From Paenibacillus tundrae (GTDB taxonomy: Bacteria; Bacillota; Bacilli; Paenibacillales; Paenibacillaceae), in assembly GCF_030812775.1 (NCBI RefSeq), contig NZ_JAUSTI010000003.1, positions 434,001 to 498,000 on the forward strand: a stretch of 64,000 bases of DNA, written 5' to 3'. The notes beneath the pieces were generated by a model. The model worked only from the letters and a program-made list of their open reading frames with translations, searched no databases and had not been told where the DNA came from. This document shows positions 1 through 7,723 of the stretch, piece by piece (position 1 is the stretch's first letter; each line of letters begins with the position of its first letter). A program made the position numbers and the translations under genes.

Positions 1-282
1 AAACGCGCACGTGAAATTGATGCACTTGGCGTTGACTACATCTGTGTACACACAGGTTATGACCAACAAGCAGCAGGACAAAGCCCATTTGAAGATCTGC
101 AAACGATCAAACGTGCTGTAAAAAATGCAAAAACAGCTGTAGCGGGTGGAATCAAGCTCGACACACTTCCAGAAGTAATCAAAGCACAACCGGATCTCGT
201 AATCGTTGGTGGCGGAATTACAGGTCAGGATGACAAAGCAGCAGTTGCATCTGAAATGCAACGTCTTGTACGCCAAGGCTAA
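1..282 (+). CDS. hxlA: 3-hexulose-6-phosphate synthase, C-terminal part (cut by left edge)
   Basis: The reading frame is open from base 1 and ends at TAA 280-282, giving the last 93 residues. The segment runs through VCVHTGYD-like and GGIKLDTLPEV motifs to VIVGGGITG, the closing phosphate-binding strand of the orotidine-decarboxylase-like barrel used by HPS. The enzyme condenses formaldehyde with ribulose 5-phosphate, the first step of the ribulose monophosphate pathway. The next gene, four bases away, encodes the isomerase that takes its product, which supports the call. The N-terminus and promoter lie outside the window. Confidence 0.9.
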   Translation, partial: KRAREIDALGVDYICVHTGYDQQAAGQSPFEDLQTIKRAVKNAKTAVAGGIKLDTLPEVIKAQPDLVIVGGGITGQDDKAAVASEMQRLVRQG

Positions 283-286
283 GCAT

Positions 287-850
287 ATGAGCACAAACCA
301 ATACGCAGCAGATATCCTGAAGGAGCTGGAGCGTACGTTAAGCCAGATCGACGATGCGCAAATGCAGGCGATGGCTGAGCATATTCTGGAAGCGGAACAG
401 ATCTTTGTTGCAGGTGCAGGTAGATCTGGGCTGATGGGTAAAGCTTTTGCCATGAGATTGATGCAGATGGGTCTGAGGGTCTATGTTGTAGGTGAGACCG
501 TTACACCAGGCATTAGTCCAAAAGATTTTTTGTTGCTATGCTCTGGCTCAGGGGAGACAGGCAGTCTGACAGCAATGGCTCAAAAAGCGAACAAAGCTGG
601 AGCACCTGTCGGCCTGATTACCATTAAACCAGAGTCTACGATCGGGCAAATAGCGGATACTGTCGTACGCATCCCAGCTTCAGCCAAAGAGGATACCGCC
701 ACTGCTGGAGCGGATGTTACCATCCAACCAATGGGCTCCTTGTTTGAGCAAGGATTGTTACTGGGCATGGATGCACTCGTTCTTACCTTGATGGAAATGA
801 AGCGTATGACCGGATCAGACATGTTTGGACGGCACGCTAACCTAGAATAG
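287..850 (+). CDS. hxlB: 6-phospho-3-hexuloisomerase
   Basis: This 187-residue SIS-domain protein converts hexulose 6-phosphate to fructose 6-phosphate, the second step of formaldehyde fixation and detoxification. VAGAGRSGLMGKAFAMRLM near residues 40-60 is the sugar-phosphate loop, and LLCSGSGETGS is the second binding loop. The end (MKRMTGSDMFGRHANLE) is typical of the family. The ATG at 287 is chosen because it begins STNQYAADILKELE like known HxlB; the frame is open further upstream but only inside hxlA. AAGG in the hxlA tail can serve as ribosome site, so the pair is translationally coupled. A terminator follows. Confidence 0.92.
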   Translation: MSTNQYAADILKELERTLSQIDDAQMQAMAEHILEAEQIFVAGAGRSGLMGKAFAMRLMQMGLRVYVVGETVTPGISPKDFLLLCSGSGETGSLTAMAQKANKAGAPVGLITIKPESTIGQIADTVVRIPASAKEDTATAGADVTIQPMGSLFEQGLLLGMDALVLTLMEMKRMTGSDMFGRHANLE

Positions 851-898
851 TAGATTTGTGATCGTATGATCAATGAAGAGTTATAAACAGATCAATGG

Positions 899-938
899 AA
901 GACCGGAAACCTTTGATAATAAAGGCTCCGGTCTTTTT
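899..938 (+). terminator. Terminator of the hxlAB operon
   Basis: Arms AAGACCGGA (899-907) and TCCGGTCTT (927-935) pair perfectly. CCTTT/AAAGG pairs inside the loop, and the run of T continues to 938. It separates hxlAB from hxlR. Confidence 0.85.
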
Positions 939-1031
939 CCATGAAGTGAACCAGTAGTCTGATTTTTCGTCTGACTTTGCATCTTGCCCCTGCTGTAGTA
1001 GAATTAATAACAAGCTTCATTTTATATAGAA

Positions 1032-1052
1032 TGTTCAAAAGGTTTTTGAACA
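1032..1052. promoter_or_regulatory. Perfect 9-bp inverted repeat upstream of hxlR
   Basis: TGTTCAAAA (1032-1040), spacer GGT, TTTTGAACA (1044-1052). It lies about 115 bp before hxlR. It could be an operator, but the arms also match the ends of the repeat at 34381-34586 (TGTTCAAAAAGT), so it may be a footprint or minimal version of that element. The rest of 851-1168 holds only the hxlAB terminator and presumably the hxlR promoter. Confidence 0.5.
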
Positions 1053-1168
1053 CTTATTTTACAGTATGTACTTATTATGATGTATGAAACGACGAGCTTA
1101 CTTGTGTGCATTGTGCATATGATAGGTGTTGTTCGCGATATACGATTTGGAGATAGGGGGCTCGGTGA

Positions 1169-1525
1169 ATGGCATCCGAAGTCAAGGAACGGATTAACCT
1201 GAAAGAGATCAATTGTGAGAAGGAACTAACGCTAGCTGTGATTGGCGGAAAATGGAAATTGATCATTCTGTGGCACTTAGGTTTGGAAGGTACCAAACGA
1301 TTCAGTGAGTTGAAACGACTGATCCCTCATATTACGCAGAAAATGCTGACGAACCAGCTGCGCGAACTAGAGGAAGATCAATTAATTGAGCGTAAAGTGT
1401 ATGCTGAAGTACCTCCGCGTGTAGAATACACCCTGACAGACCACGGACAGAGTCTAATGCCAGTGCTACATGCGATGTATAACTGGGGTAAGAATTATGG
1501 TGAGAATGTGATCTGGAAGGAATAA
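1169..1525 (+). CDS. hxlR: HxlR, formaldehyde-responsive transcriptional activator
   Basis: A 118-residue winged-helix protein of the HxlR/MarR-like family. [16 protein letters not shown] is nearly the same as the start of B. subtilis HxlR. Cys16 and Lys18 correspond to Cys11 and Lys13, the pair reported to be cross-linked by formaldehyde to trigger activation. [19 protein letters not shown] is the recognition helix region and [14 protein letters not shown] the wing. GGGGG lies 8-13 bases before the ATG. In B. subtilis hxlR is divergent from hxlAB; here it is downstream, co-directional and behind a terminator, so it has its own promoter. The likely target is hxlAB (inference from orthology). 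Confidence 0.88.
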   Translation: MASEVKERINLKEINCEKELTLAVIGGKWKLIILWHLGLEGTKRFSELKRLIPHITQKMLTNQLRELEEDQLIERKVYAEVPPRVEYTLTDHGQSLMPVLHAMYNWGKNYGENVIWKE

Positions 1526-1610
1526 TTGTCTCCGTAAGTAATATCATCTGGGATTGCTCAATACTTACGCCCGAATATATTTATGTTAGAAATAGTATAG
1601 AAATTACTTC

Positions 1611-1655
1611 AATCGCAGGGTTCGTATGGGACACACTCATAACCTGCGATTTTTT
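1611..1655 (+). terminator. Terminator of hxlR
   Basis: Arms AATCGCAGG (1611-1619) and CCTGCGATT (1643-1651) are followed by TTTT. The loop is long, about 23 nt. Confidence 0.75.
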
Positions 1656-1697
1656 GACGTTCTGCATATAGTCTGAGAATTGATGTTACCTACATAG

Positions 1698-1914
1698 ATT
1701 GAACGAAACATTTACACGAGAACGGAGAGGACAGAAATAACATGGAGAAGCTGAGCATTCGGCTGAAAGCTTTCTGCAAGAAAGCTACTTCGAAAGCATA
1801 AGCTCTCCTCGGATTTTCCCTTTGGAAAAGGGAATCAAAAAAATCTGGGGATAACAGCGACCGGAAGGTTATTCTGTCATCGGAGTGGTAAGTGTAAATA
1901 TCCTTTTGTTCAAT
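1698..1914. repeat. Intergenic repeat with terminal inverted repeats, copy A
   Basis: The left end ATTGAACgaaacATTTACAC (1698-1717) is repeated inverted at the right end, GTGTAAATatccttttGTTCAAT (1892-1914). The inside is rich in stem-loops, e.g. CCCTTTGGAAAAGGG near 1818-1832 within a longer AAATC/GGATTT-type stem. The segment with ACAGCGACCGGAAGGTTATT, 1853 to about 1888, recurs almost unchanged at 52981. A further perfect hairpin, TTGTTCAAT-TTAT-ATTGAACAA (1906-1927), sits on the right edge. There is no coding capacity. It fills most of the 518-bp gap between hxlR and pepF. Confidence 0.65.
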
Positions 1915-2043
1915 TTATATTGAACAAATTATATTGAACAAAATTTGAATCAAAAGTCTCATTTTAGGAGATGTCAGGTATACTTGCTCTCAATATGATA
2001 GGATGAGAGATATTGTAAATGTTAGGAGGATGACGAATAAACG

Positions 2044-3846
2044 ATGGAAAAAATACGTACACGCGCTGAAGTCGCGGAGGAAACCACCTGGAATTTGCAA
2101 GATTTATTTACAACCGATACAGAATGGGAAGCAGAGCTTAGTGCTCTCCCTGAAGCGGCTGCACATGTCGAAACATTCAAAGGTCGCTTAGGTGAAGGTC
2201 CAGAACAGTTATTGGCTTGTCTCGACGCCTTAGAAGCACTTCAGGAACGGATCGTGAAGACCGCTTCCTATGCTCGACTGAAGCAGTCAGAAGACAGTAC
2301 GAATCCTGTGAATATTGAGAATTCTGCAAAAGCAGGGGACATCCTCTCTCATTTGTCATCGTCGTTGTCCTTTGTTCATTCTGAGATTACAGATCTTCCT
2401 GAAGGTACAGTGGAACGATATACGGAGGAGCTTCCAGGTCTCCAGCCTTATGCCCGCAGTTTGAATCGATTAATTAAAGACAAGAAACATCGCTTATCTC
2501 CCGAGACCGAGAAGGTACTGGCTTCACTTGGAGAGGTATTGGATTCACCGTACCGGATCTATCTGCGAGGTAAACTAGCGGATATGAAGTTCGAAGATGC
2601 ACTCGATGAGGAAGACAACAATCGTCCACTTTCTTGGTCTTTTTATGAGAATAATTATGAGATGTCATCGGATACGAAGCTACGTCGCTCAGCCTATACG
2701 GCATTCAGTGCCAAGCTGAACGATTACAAAAATACGTTTGCTGAGGGTTATGCCACAGAAGTGAAGAAACAGGTCGTGATGTCCCGGTTAAGGGGTTATG
2801 ATGATGTGGCGGACATGCTCCTTAATTCACAACAAGTATCCAAAGAAATGTACAACAATGTGCTGGATATTATCCAGAAGGAACTCGCTCCACATATGAG
2901 AAGACTTGCTGCCCTTAAGAAAAGAGAGCTCGGTTTGGACAAGCTCATGTTCTGTGATCTGAAGGCTCCTCTTGATCCAGAATTCAGTCCAGCGATAACC
3001 TATGAAGAAGCATGTAAGTTAATTCAAGAAGCACTTGCCGTTCTTGGGCCAGAGTATGGCGAGATTGTAGAGCGGGCATTTAATGATCGCTGGGTAGATT
3101 ATGCGGATAACGCAGGCAAATCCACGGGAGCGTTCTGTTCCTCGATCTACGGCGCACACTCTTATATTCTCATCTCTTGGGCGAATAATATGCGCGGAGC
3201 CTTCACACTTGCTCATGAAGTGGGACATGCTGGACATTTCATGCTTGCTGGGCGCTACCAGCGTCTAACGAACACAAGACCTTCTTTATATTTCATAGAA
3301 GCACCTTCAACAATGAATGAGATGTTGCTCGCAGACCATCTATTGCAACGTTCCGACAATCCGAGAATGCGCCGCTGGGTTATTTTGCAGCTCCTTAATA
3401 CCTATTATCATAACTTTGTTACCCATCTATTAGAAGGGGAATTACAGCGTCGTGTCTATGCTCTAGCGACTAAGGATCAACCGATTACAGCCCAAACCTT
3501 GAGCCAGCTCAAAGGTGATATTCTCGCCGAGTTCTGGGGGCCGGAACTGGTCATTGACGAAGGTGCGAAGCTGACATGGATGAGACAACCTCATTATTAC
3601 ATGGGATTATACCCATACACCTACGCGGCAGGACTAACGGCATCCACTGCCGCTGCTGTACGTATACGTGAAGAAGGACAACCTGCAGTGGATCGCTGGC
3701 TCGAAGCACTTAAGTCGGGTGGAAGCCTTGATCCGCAGGAATTAATGAAGCTTGCTGGTGTGGATATGTCCGGGCCAGAACCCATTCGCTCGGCTGTAGC
3801 TTATGTTGGCAGTCTGGTCGATGAACTCGAACGTCTGTATTCCTAA
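2044..3846 (+). CDS. pepF: Oligoendopeptidase F (peptidase family M3B)
   Basis: This 600-residue cytosolic zinc metallopeptidase cleaves short peptides of roughly 6-20 residues in peptide recycling. The zinc site is HEVGH (His391, Glu392, His395) in the segment LAHEVGHAGHF, and the third zinc ligand is expected in the following EAPSTMNEMLL helix. The N-terminal 1-180 is the helical PepF lid (TWNLQDLF opening is typical). The length matches the family. The ATG at 2044 is the first in frame after a stop at 2038, and AGGAGG lies 14 nt upstream, which is unusually far. A related peptidase lies at 40893. Confidence 0.92.
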   Translation: MEKIRTRAEVAEETTWNLQDLFTTDTEWEAELSALPEAAAHVETFKGRLGEGPEQLLACLDALEALQERIVKTASYARLKQSEDSTNPVNIENSAKAGDILSHLSSSLSFVHSEITDLPEGTVERYTEELPGLQPYARSLNRLIKDKKHRLSPETEKVLASLGEVLDSPYRIYLRGKLADMKFEDALDEEDNNRPLSWSFYENNYEMSSDTKLRRSAYTAFSAKLNDYKNTFAEGYATEVKKQVVMSRLRGYDDVADMLLNSQQVSKEMYNNVLDIIQKELAPHMRRLAALKKRELGLDKLMFCDLKAPLDPEFSPAITYEEACKLIQEALAVLGPEYGEIVERAFNDRWVDYADNAGKSTGAFCSSIYGAHSYILISWANNMRGAFTLAHEVGHAGHFMLAGRYQRLTNTRPSLYFIEAPSTMNEMLLADHLLQRSDNPRMRRWVILQLLNTYYHNFVTHLLEGELQRRVYALATKDQPITAQTLSQLKGDILAEFWGPELVIDEGAKLTWMRQPHYYMGLYPYTYAAGLTASTAAAVRIREEGQPAVDRWLEALKSGGSLDPQELMKLAGVDMSGPEPIRSAVAYVGSLVDELERLYS

Positions 3847-3892
3847 CTAGGGTCATATAGTATATGGACGGACAAGGTAAGTAGGTTAATTA

Positions 3893-3932
3893 CATGCACC
3901 GTCTCCTTGAAATTGGAGGCGGTGCATCTCAT
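3893..3932 (+). terminator. Terminator of pepF
   Basis: ATGCACCGTCTCC (3893-3905) pairs with GGAGGCGGTGCAT (3915-3927), a strong stem with a weak T tract (CTCATTT). Confidence 0.7.
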
Positions 3933-3973
3933 TTCTAGCGAAAGGAACGATGATGAATGATTTTACAACGTAA

Positions 3974-4468
3974 ATGTTCATCTCTGGTGTATTAACTATG
4001 GATGGGTTCGGTGTTTTTGGCGACATGAATGGTGTACCAGGATTTGAGGGCAGTCAAGGTGGTTTCTTTTCAGGATTTGGTTCATTCGAAATGCTGAGCG
4101 CGTGGATACCAATAATGTTTGGTGTGGTGTTTGTAGGAATTGCGGGAATCATTGCTTATGTGATCATTTCAAACGTACGCACCTGGTCAGCCAACAATGC
4201 TGCTGCATTGCTCACATTACATTCTACAATCGTGGCGAAGCGGACACAGGTAAGAGGAGGAGCAAATAGCAGAGCTTCAACCTATTATTACGTGACCTTT
4301 GAACTGGATAACGCGGAACGTATTGAACTGATGGTTGGAGGCACTGATTATGGAGCCTTGGTCGAAGGAGATCAGGGAATGCTTACCTATCAGGGAACTA
4401 GATTTAAGCATTTTGAACGAGATCTACAGCAGCAGTCTGGGATCAGTACTGGACGTTTCTATACGTAA
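3974..4468 (+). CDS. DUF2500-type membrane protein
   Basis: A 164-residue protein with a Gly/Phe-rich N-terminus, one membrane helix (about residues 42-68, IPIMFGVVFVGIAGIIAYVII) and a small beta-rich soluble domain. In that domain, LTLHSTIVAKRTQVRGG...TYYYVTFELDN...ERIELMV...YGALVEGDQGMLTYQGTRFKHFER matches the DUF2500 pattern. The function is unknown. The start is uncertain: ATG 3974 has no clear ribosome site next to it, and ATG 3998 is the alternative. It stands alone between two terminators. Confidence 0.75.
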   Translation: MFISGVLTMDGFGVFGDMNGVPGFEGSQGGFFSGFGSFEMLSAWIPIMFGVVFVGIAGIIAYVIISNVRTWSANNAAALLTLHSTIVAKRTQVRGGANSRASTYYYVTFELDNAERIELMVGGTDYGALVEGDQGMLTYQGTRFKHFERDLQQQSGISTGRFYT

Positions 4469-4481
4469 ATAAGAGAATTGT

Positions 4482-4511
4482 GGCTCCTTCTAGGCGAAAG
4501 GAGTCTTTTTG
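4482..4511 (+). terminator. Terminator of the DUF2500 gene
   Basis: GGCTCCTT (4482-4489) pairs with AAGGAGTC (4498-4505), followed by TTTTTG. Confidence 0.75.
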
Positions 4512-4541
4512 TATTCAGCAAAAAGAAAGAAACACAGGGTA

Positions 4542-4568
4542 TTCAAACGCTTACAACAATGATATACT
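4542..4568 (+). promoter_or_regulatory. Candidate cre (CcpA) site with -10 box before rhaB
   Basis: Read on the minus strand, 4542-4556 is TTGTAAGCGTTTGAA, one mismatch from the catabolite-responsive consensus WTGNAANCGNWNNCW. A TATACT -10 candidate lies at 4563-4568, so a bound CcpA would cover the -35 region. This fits sugar catabolism, but it is a motif match only, and the -35 is poor. Confidence 0.45.
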
Positions 4569-4719
4569 CGTAAAATAAAGCTAAACAGTATAAAACAAAA
4601 ATAAACAAACAACAAAGCACATGCCAAAGTACAGAAAAATGAAGTCAGCGATTGATAGAGAAACGACAGATAAAGAAATGCCTCATTATACAATGATATA
4701 GAAAGGTGGGTATATAGCC

Positions 4720-6213
4720 GTGAGTGTACTGGCGTATGATCTTGGCGCAAGCAGTGGTAGGGCGCTTCTTGGGCATCTGAATGATCGAGGCATGGAGACG
4801 CTCGAAATCCATCGATTCAAGAATGAACCGGTGAAGGTCGGAGAGCGGATGCATTGGGATATCCTGCGGTTACATCATGAGTTATTGGCAGGACTAAATC
4901 TAGTGAAGCAATCGGGAGAGCAGCCGGAGAGCTTGGCTATCGATTCTTGGGCTGTGGATTATGGGTTGCTAGGTAGTAATGGCGAACTGTTAGGTAATCC
5001 GTATCATTACCGTGATGCACAGTTTAACGGCATGATGGAGCAGGTACGTGAAGAGTTAACCTCGGAGGCAATATTCGAGCGTACAGGAATTCAATTTCTC
5101 AGTTTTAATACGATATATCAGTTAGCTACACTTCGTCGCCATCAATCGCCGTTGCTTAATGAAGCAGAACGCTTTCTGATGATTCCGGATCTGCTTCGTT
5201 ACTTTTTGACAGGGGAAGCTGTGAATGAATTTACGAACGCTACGACAACTCAGCTATATAACCCAACGAAGGCTCAATGGGATCAAGAGCTATTAGCGCA
5301 TATTGGCATATCCGATAAGTTATTCGGTGAGGTCGTGATGCCGGGAACACGTATAGGTCAGGTTCGAAACAGCATTTGTGGTGATCTGGGGATCTCCGCC
5401 ATTCCGGTGATTGCGGTAGCAGAGCATGATACAGGCTCAGCTGTTGTAGCGGTACCTGCTACGGAGCGTTCATTTGCTTACCTTAGTTGTGGAACGTGGT
5501 CATTAATGGGCACGGAGATTGATCAACCGGCCATCAGCGCAGAGAGCTTGGCATTGAACTTCACGAATGAAGGCGGGGCAGGAGGTACGTTCCGACTACT
5601 CAAGAACATTATGGGGCTTTGGATATTACAGGAGTGCATGCGTGAGTGGGAGCGTCAAGGACAAGCGATCAGTTATGCTGATTTGTTAGCGAAGGCAGAA
5701 CGCTCGACGCCATTTGCGAGTCTTTTTGACCCGGATGATGATCTGTTCCTTGCTGCTGGCGATATGACGACGCGTATACAACAATATTGCCGGGATACGG
5801 GGCAGACATTGCCTCAAGACCAAGGTGCGATTGCTCGTTCGATTTTGGAGAGTCTTGCACTGAAGTATCGAAGAGTAATGGGATGGACGGAACAGCTCTC
5901 CAAACAATCTTTTAACGGATTGCATATGGTGGGTGGCGGTATTCAGAATCATCTGTTATGTCAGTGGACAGCGAATTCAATTGGTAAACCGGTATGGGCT
6001 GGCCCCGCAGAGGGGAGTGCAATCGGAAACATGGCGGTGCAGTGGATGGCAAGTGGAGCTTTTAAAGATATTTGGGAAGCTCGTAGAGCCATCCGCGATT
6101 CATTCCCGATTACAACGTATGAACCACAAGACAGAACAACTTGGGAAGAAGCGTACGGCAGATTCTTACGCATTACAGATTCATACCTGGCTCAATCTGA
6201 GAGCGAGGTGTAA
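4720..6213 (+). CDS. rhaB: Rhamnulokinase
   Basis: A 497-residue FGGY-family kinase that phosphorylates L-rhamnulose to rhamnulose 1-phosphate. The N-terminal ATP-phosphate motif is DLGASSGR (residues 7-14). Substrate-pocket features typical of RhaB are SIDSWAVDYGLL near 87-98 and YRDAQ. The catalytic base is Asp237 in VAEHDTGSAV. MVGGGIQNHLLCQWTANSIGKPVWAGPAEGSAIGN is the C-terminal adenosine region. The start is GTG 4720, with AAAGGTGGG nine bases upstream. One base separates its stop from the next gene. No rhaA or aldolase gene is present in the window. Confidence 0.9.
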   Translation: MSVLAYDLGASSGRALLGHLNDRGMETLEIHRFKNEPVKVGERMHWDILRLHHELLAGLNLVKQSGEQPESLAIDSWAVDYGLLGSNGELLGNPYHYRDAQFNGMMEQVREELTSEAIFERTGIQFLSFNTIYQLATLRRHQSPLLNEAERFLMIPDLLRYFLTGEAVNEFTNATTTQLYNPTKAQWDQELLAHIGISDKLFGEVVMPGTRIGQVRNSICGDLGISAIPVIAVAEHDTGSAVVAVPATERSFAYLSCGTWSLMGTEIDQPAISAESLALNFTNEGGAGGTFRLLKNIMGLWILQECMREWERQGQAISYADLLAKAERSTPFASLFDPDDDLFLAAGDMTTRIQQYCRDTGQTLPQDQGAIARSILESLALKYRRVMGWTEQLSKQSFNGLHMVGGGIQNHLLCQWTANSIGKPVWAGPAEGSAIGNMAVQWMASGAFKDIWEARRAIRDSFPITTYEPQDRTTWEEAYGRFLRITDSYLAQSESEV

Positions 6214-6214
6214 C

Positions 6215-6976
6215 ATGCTAGCAGCAGAGCGGTATGACCGGATTGTAGAGTTGGTCAATGCAACCGGCAGTATGCGAGTATCCGAACTGAGTGAACGTTG
6301 CCGTGTGACGGAAGAAACCATTCGTCGTGATCTGGATCGATTAGAGCAAGCCGGACGGTTAAAGCGATCTCATGGCGGGGCGGTTAGCATTAAGGAGGAT
6401 CAACCTGAGATTCCGTATCGGGTGAGAGAAACGACGCAAGCGGAAGAAAAGAAACGGATTGCCTTGGCAGCGGTATCCATGATTCGCCCCGGTGATCGCA
6501 TTCTGCTGGATGCAAGTACAACAGCAGGATACATGGCCGCCAATATGCCAGACATTCCGCTTACGGTGTTAACTAACTCGATCCAAGTAGCCACAGAGCT
6601 GAGTAGTAAGGATCGAATCGAAGTAATCTCTACGGGAGGACAGTTGGCTGGACGTTCGTTGTCTTTTGTAGGGCCACTGGCGGAGCGCTCTTTGGAGACG
6701 TACCACGTCGATAAATTGTTCTTGTCCTGCAAAGGCGTTCATCTGGAGAGCGGAGGTATTAGCGAGTCCAATGAGCTTCAGGCTAGATTGAAGCAGAAGA
6801 TGGTTGCTATATCGGATCAAGTTATTCTGCTTGCAGACACAAGCAAGTTCGGAGTTCGTGCTTTTGCTCGTGTAACTGAGCTTGGTACTGTTCACGCGAT
6901 CATTACGGATCAGCCGTTAGCCAACGATCTTATAGATCGGTTGAGTGGACATAACATAGAATTAACGATTGTTTAA
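6215..6976 (+). CDS. DeoR-family sugar-phosphate-responsive repressor (probable rhamnose regulator)
   Basis: A 253-residue protein with an N-terminal DeoR winged helix (RYDRIVELVNATGSMRVSELSERCRVTEETIRRDLDRLEQAGRLKRSHGGAV, residues 5-56) and a C-terminal DeoRC sensor domain (ILLDASTTAGYMA, VLTNSIQVATEL, STGGQLAGRSLSFVGPLAE, LADTSKFG). The ATG at 6215 is chosen because GAGGTG precedes it by 4-5 bases and it begins MLAAERYD, as usual in the family. Its place directly after rhaB parallels the DeoR-type RhaR next to rhaB in B. subtilis, so rhamnulose 1-phosphate is a plausible inducer (inference). Confidence 0.85.
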   Translation: MLAAERYDRIVELVNATGSMRVSELSERCRVTEETIRRDLDRLEQAGRLKRSHGGAVSIKEDQPEIPYRVRETTQAEEKKRIALAAVSMIRPGDRILLDASTTAGYMAANMPDIPLTVLTNSIQVATELSSKDRIEVISTGGQLAGRSLSFVGPLAERSLETYHVDKLFLSCKGVHLESGGISESNELQARLKQKMVAISDQVILLADTSKFGVRAFARVTELGTVHAIITDQPLANDLIDRLSGHNIELTIV

Positions 6977-6994
6977 GAGATGGAGGGCGTAATC

Positions 6995-7723
6995 ATGAAA
7001 GTCTCCTTGTTTATTACCTGTCTAAGTGATGCCATCTATCCTCGTGTTGGAGAAGCGATGGTTAGATTACTTGCCGCTCATGGCGTTCGATTGCATTTCC
7101 CACCTGTACAAACGTGTTGTGGTCAGCCTTCTTATAATAGTGGCTATTGGGATGAGACACGGGTTGCAGCCAAAACGATTTTGGAAGCGTTTGATGACAG
7201 TGATTTTGTTGTGTGTCCTTCAGGCTCATGTACGTATATGATTCATCATTATCCTGAACTATTTGCCGATGAACCAGAATGGCTGGAGAAGGCCAAAAGA
7301 CTGGAAGCGAAGGCGTATGAATTCACACAATTCCTTGTCCAAGTGTTAGGGATTACCGATGTCGGAGCACATTTCCCACATAAGGTAACCTATCATCCAT
7401 CCTGTCACGGTAGCCGTCTGCTCGGGGTAAAAGATGAACCGATGGCTCTGTTATCTGCGGTAAAAGGATTGCAGTTTGTTCCGCTCCCGTTCAGTGAAGA
7501 TTGCTGCGGGTTCGGGGGGACGTTTGCGATCAAAATGTCCGACATCTCTGGCGCGATGGTCACAGAGAAAGTGGATCATATCAAAGAAACAGATGCAGAG
7601 GTATTAGTTGGACTTGATATGGCATGTCTAATGAATATCGCAGGTAATCTGCGATACCGCAATGAACCGGTGCGAGTGATGCACTTGGCCGAATTGCTGT
7701 ATGAGGGGGTGCAGACCGGATGA
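6995..7723 (+). CDS. lutA: LutA, lactate utilisation Fe-S/cysteine-rich subunit
   Basis: A 242-residue protein with two cysteine-rich CCG domains as in LutA/GlpC/HdrB: QTCCGQPSYNSG (about 40-51), GSC near 77, HPSCHGSRLLGV and EDCCGFGGTFAIK. It is part of the LutABC complex that oxidises L-lactate to pyruvate. ATG 6995 has GGAGGG seven bases upstream; an in-frame GTG-type start 15 bases earlier would overlap that site. It follows the DeoR gene by 18 bp, and its stop overlaps the lutB start (ATGA). Confidence 0.9.
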   Translation: MKVSLFITCLSDAIYPRVGEAMVRLLAAHGVRLHFPPVQTCCGQPSYNSGYWDETRVAAKTILEAFDDSDFVVCPSGSCTYMIHHYPELFADEPEWLEKAKRLEAKAYEFTQFLVQVLGITDVGAHFPHKVTYHPSCHGSRLLGVKDEPMALLSAVKGLQFVPLPFSEDCCGFGGTFAIKMSDISGAMVTEKVDHIKETDAEVLVGLDMACLMNIAGNLRYRNEPVRVMHLAELLYEGVQTG

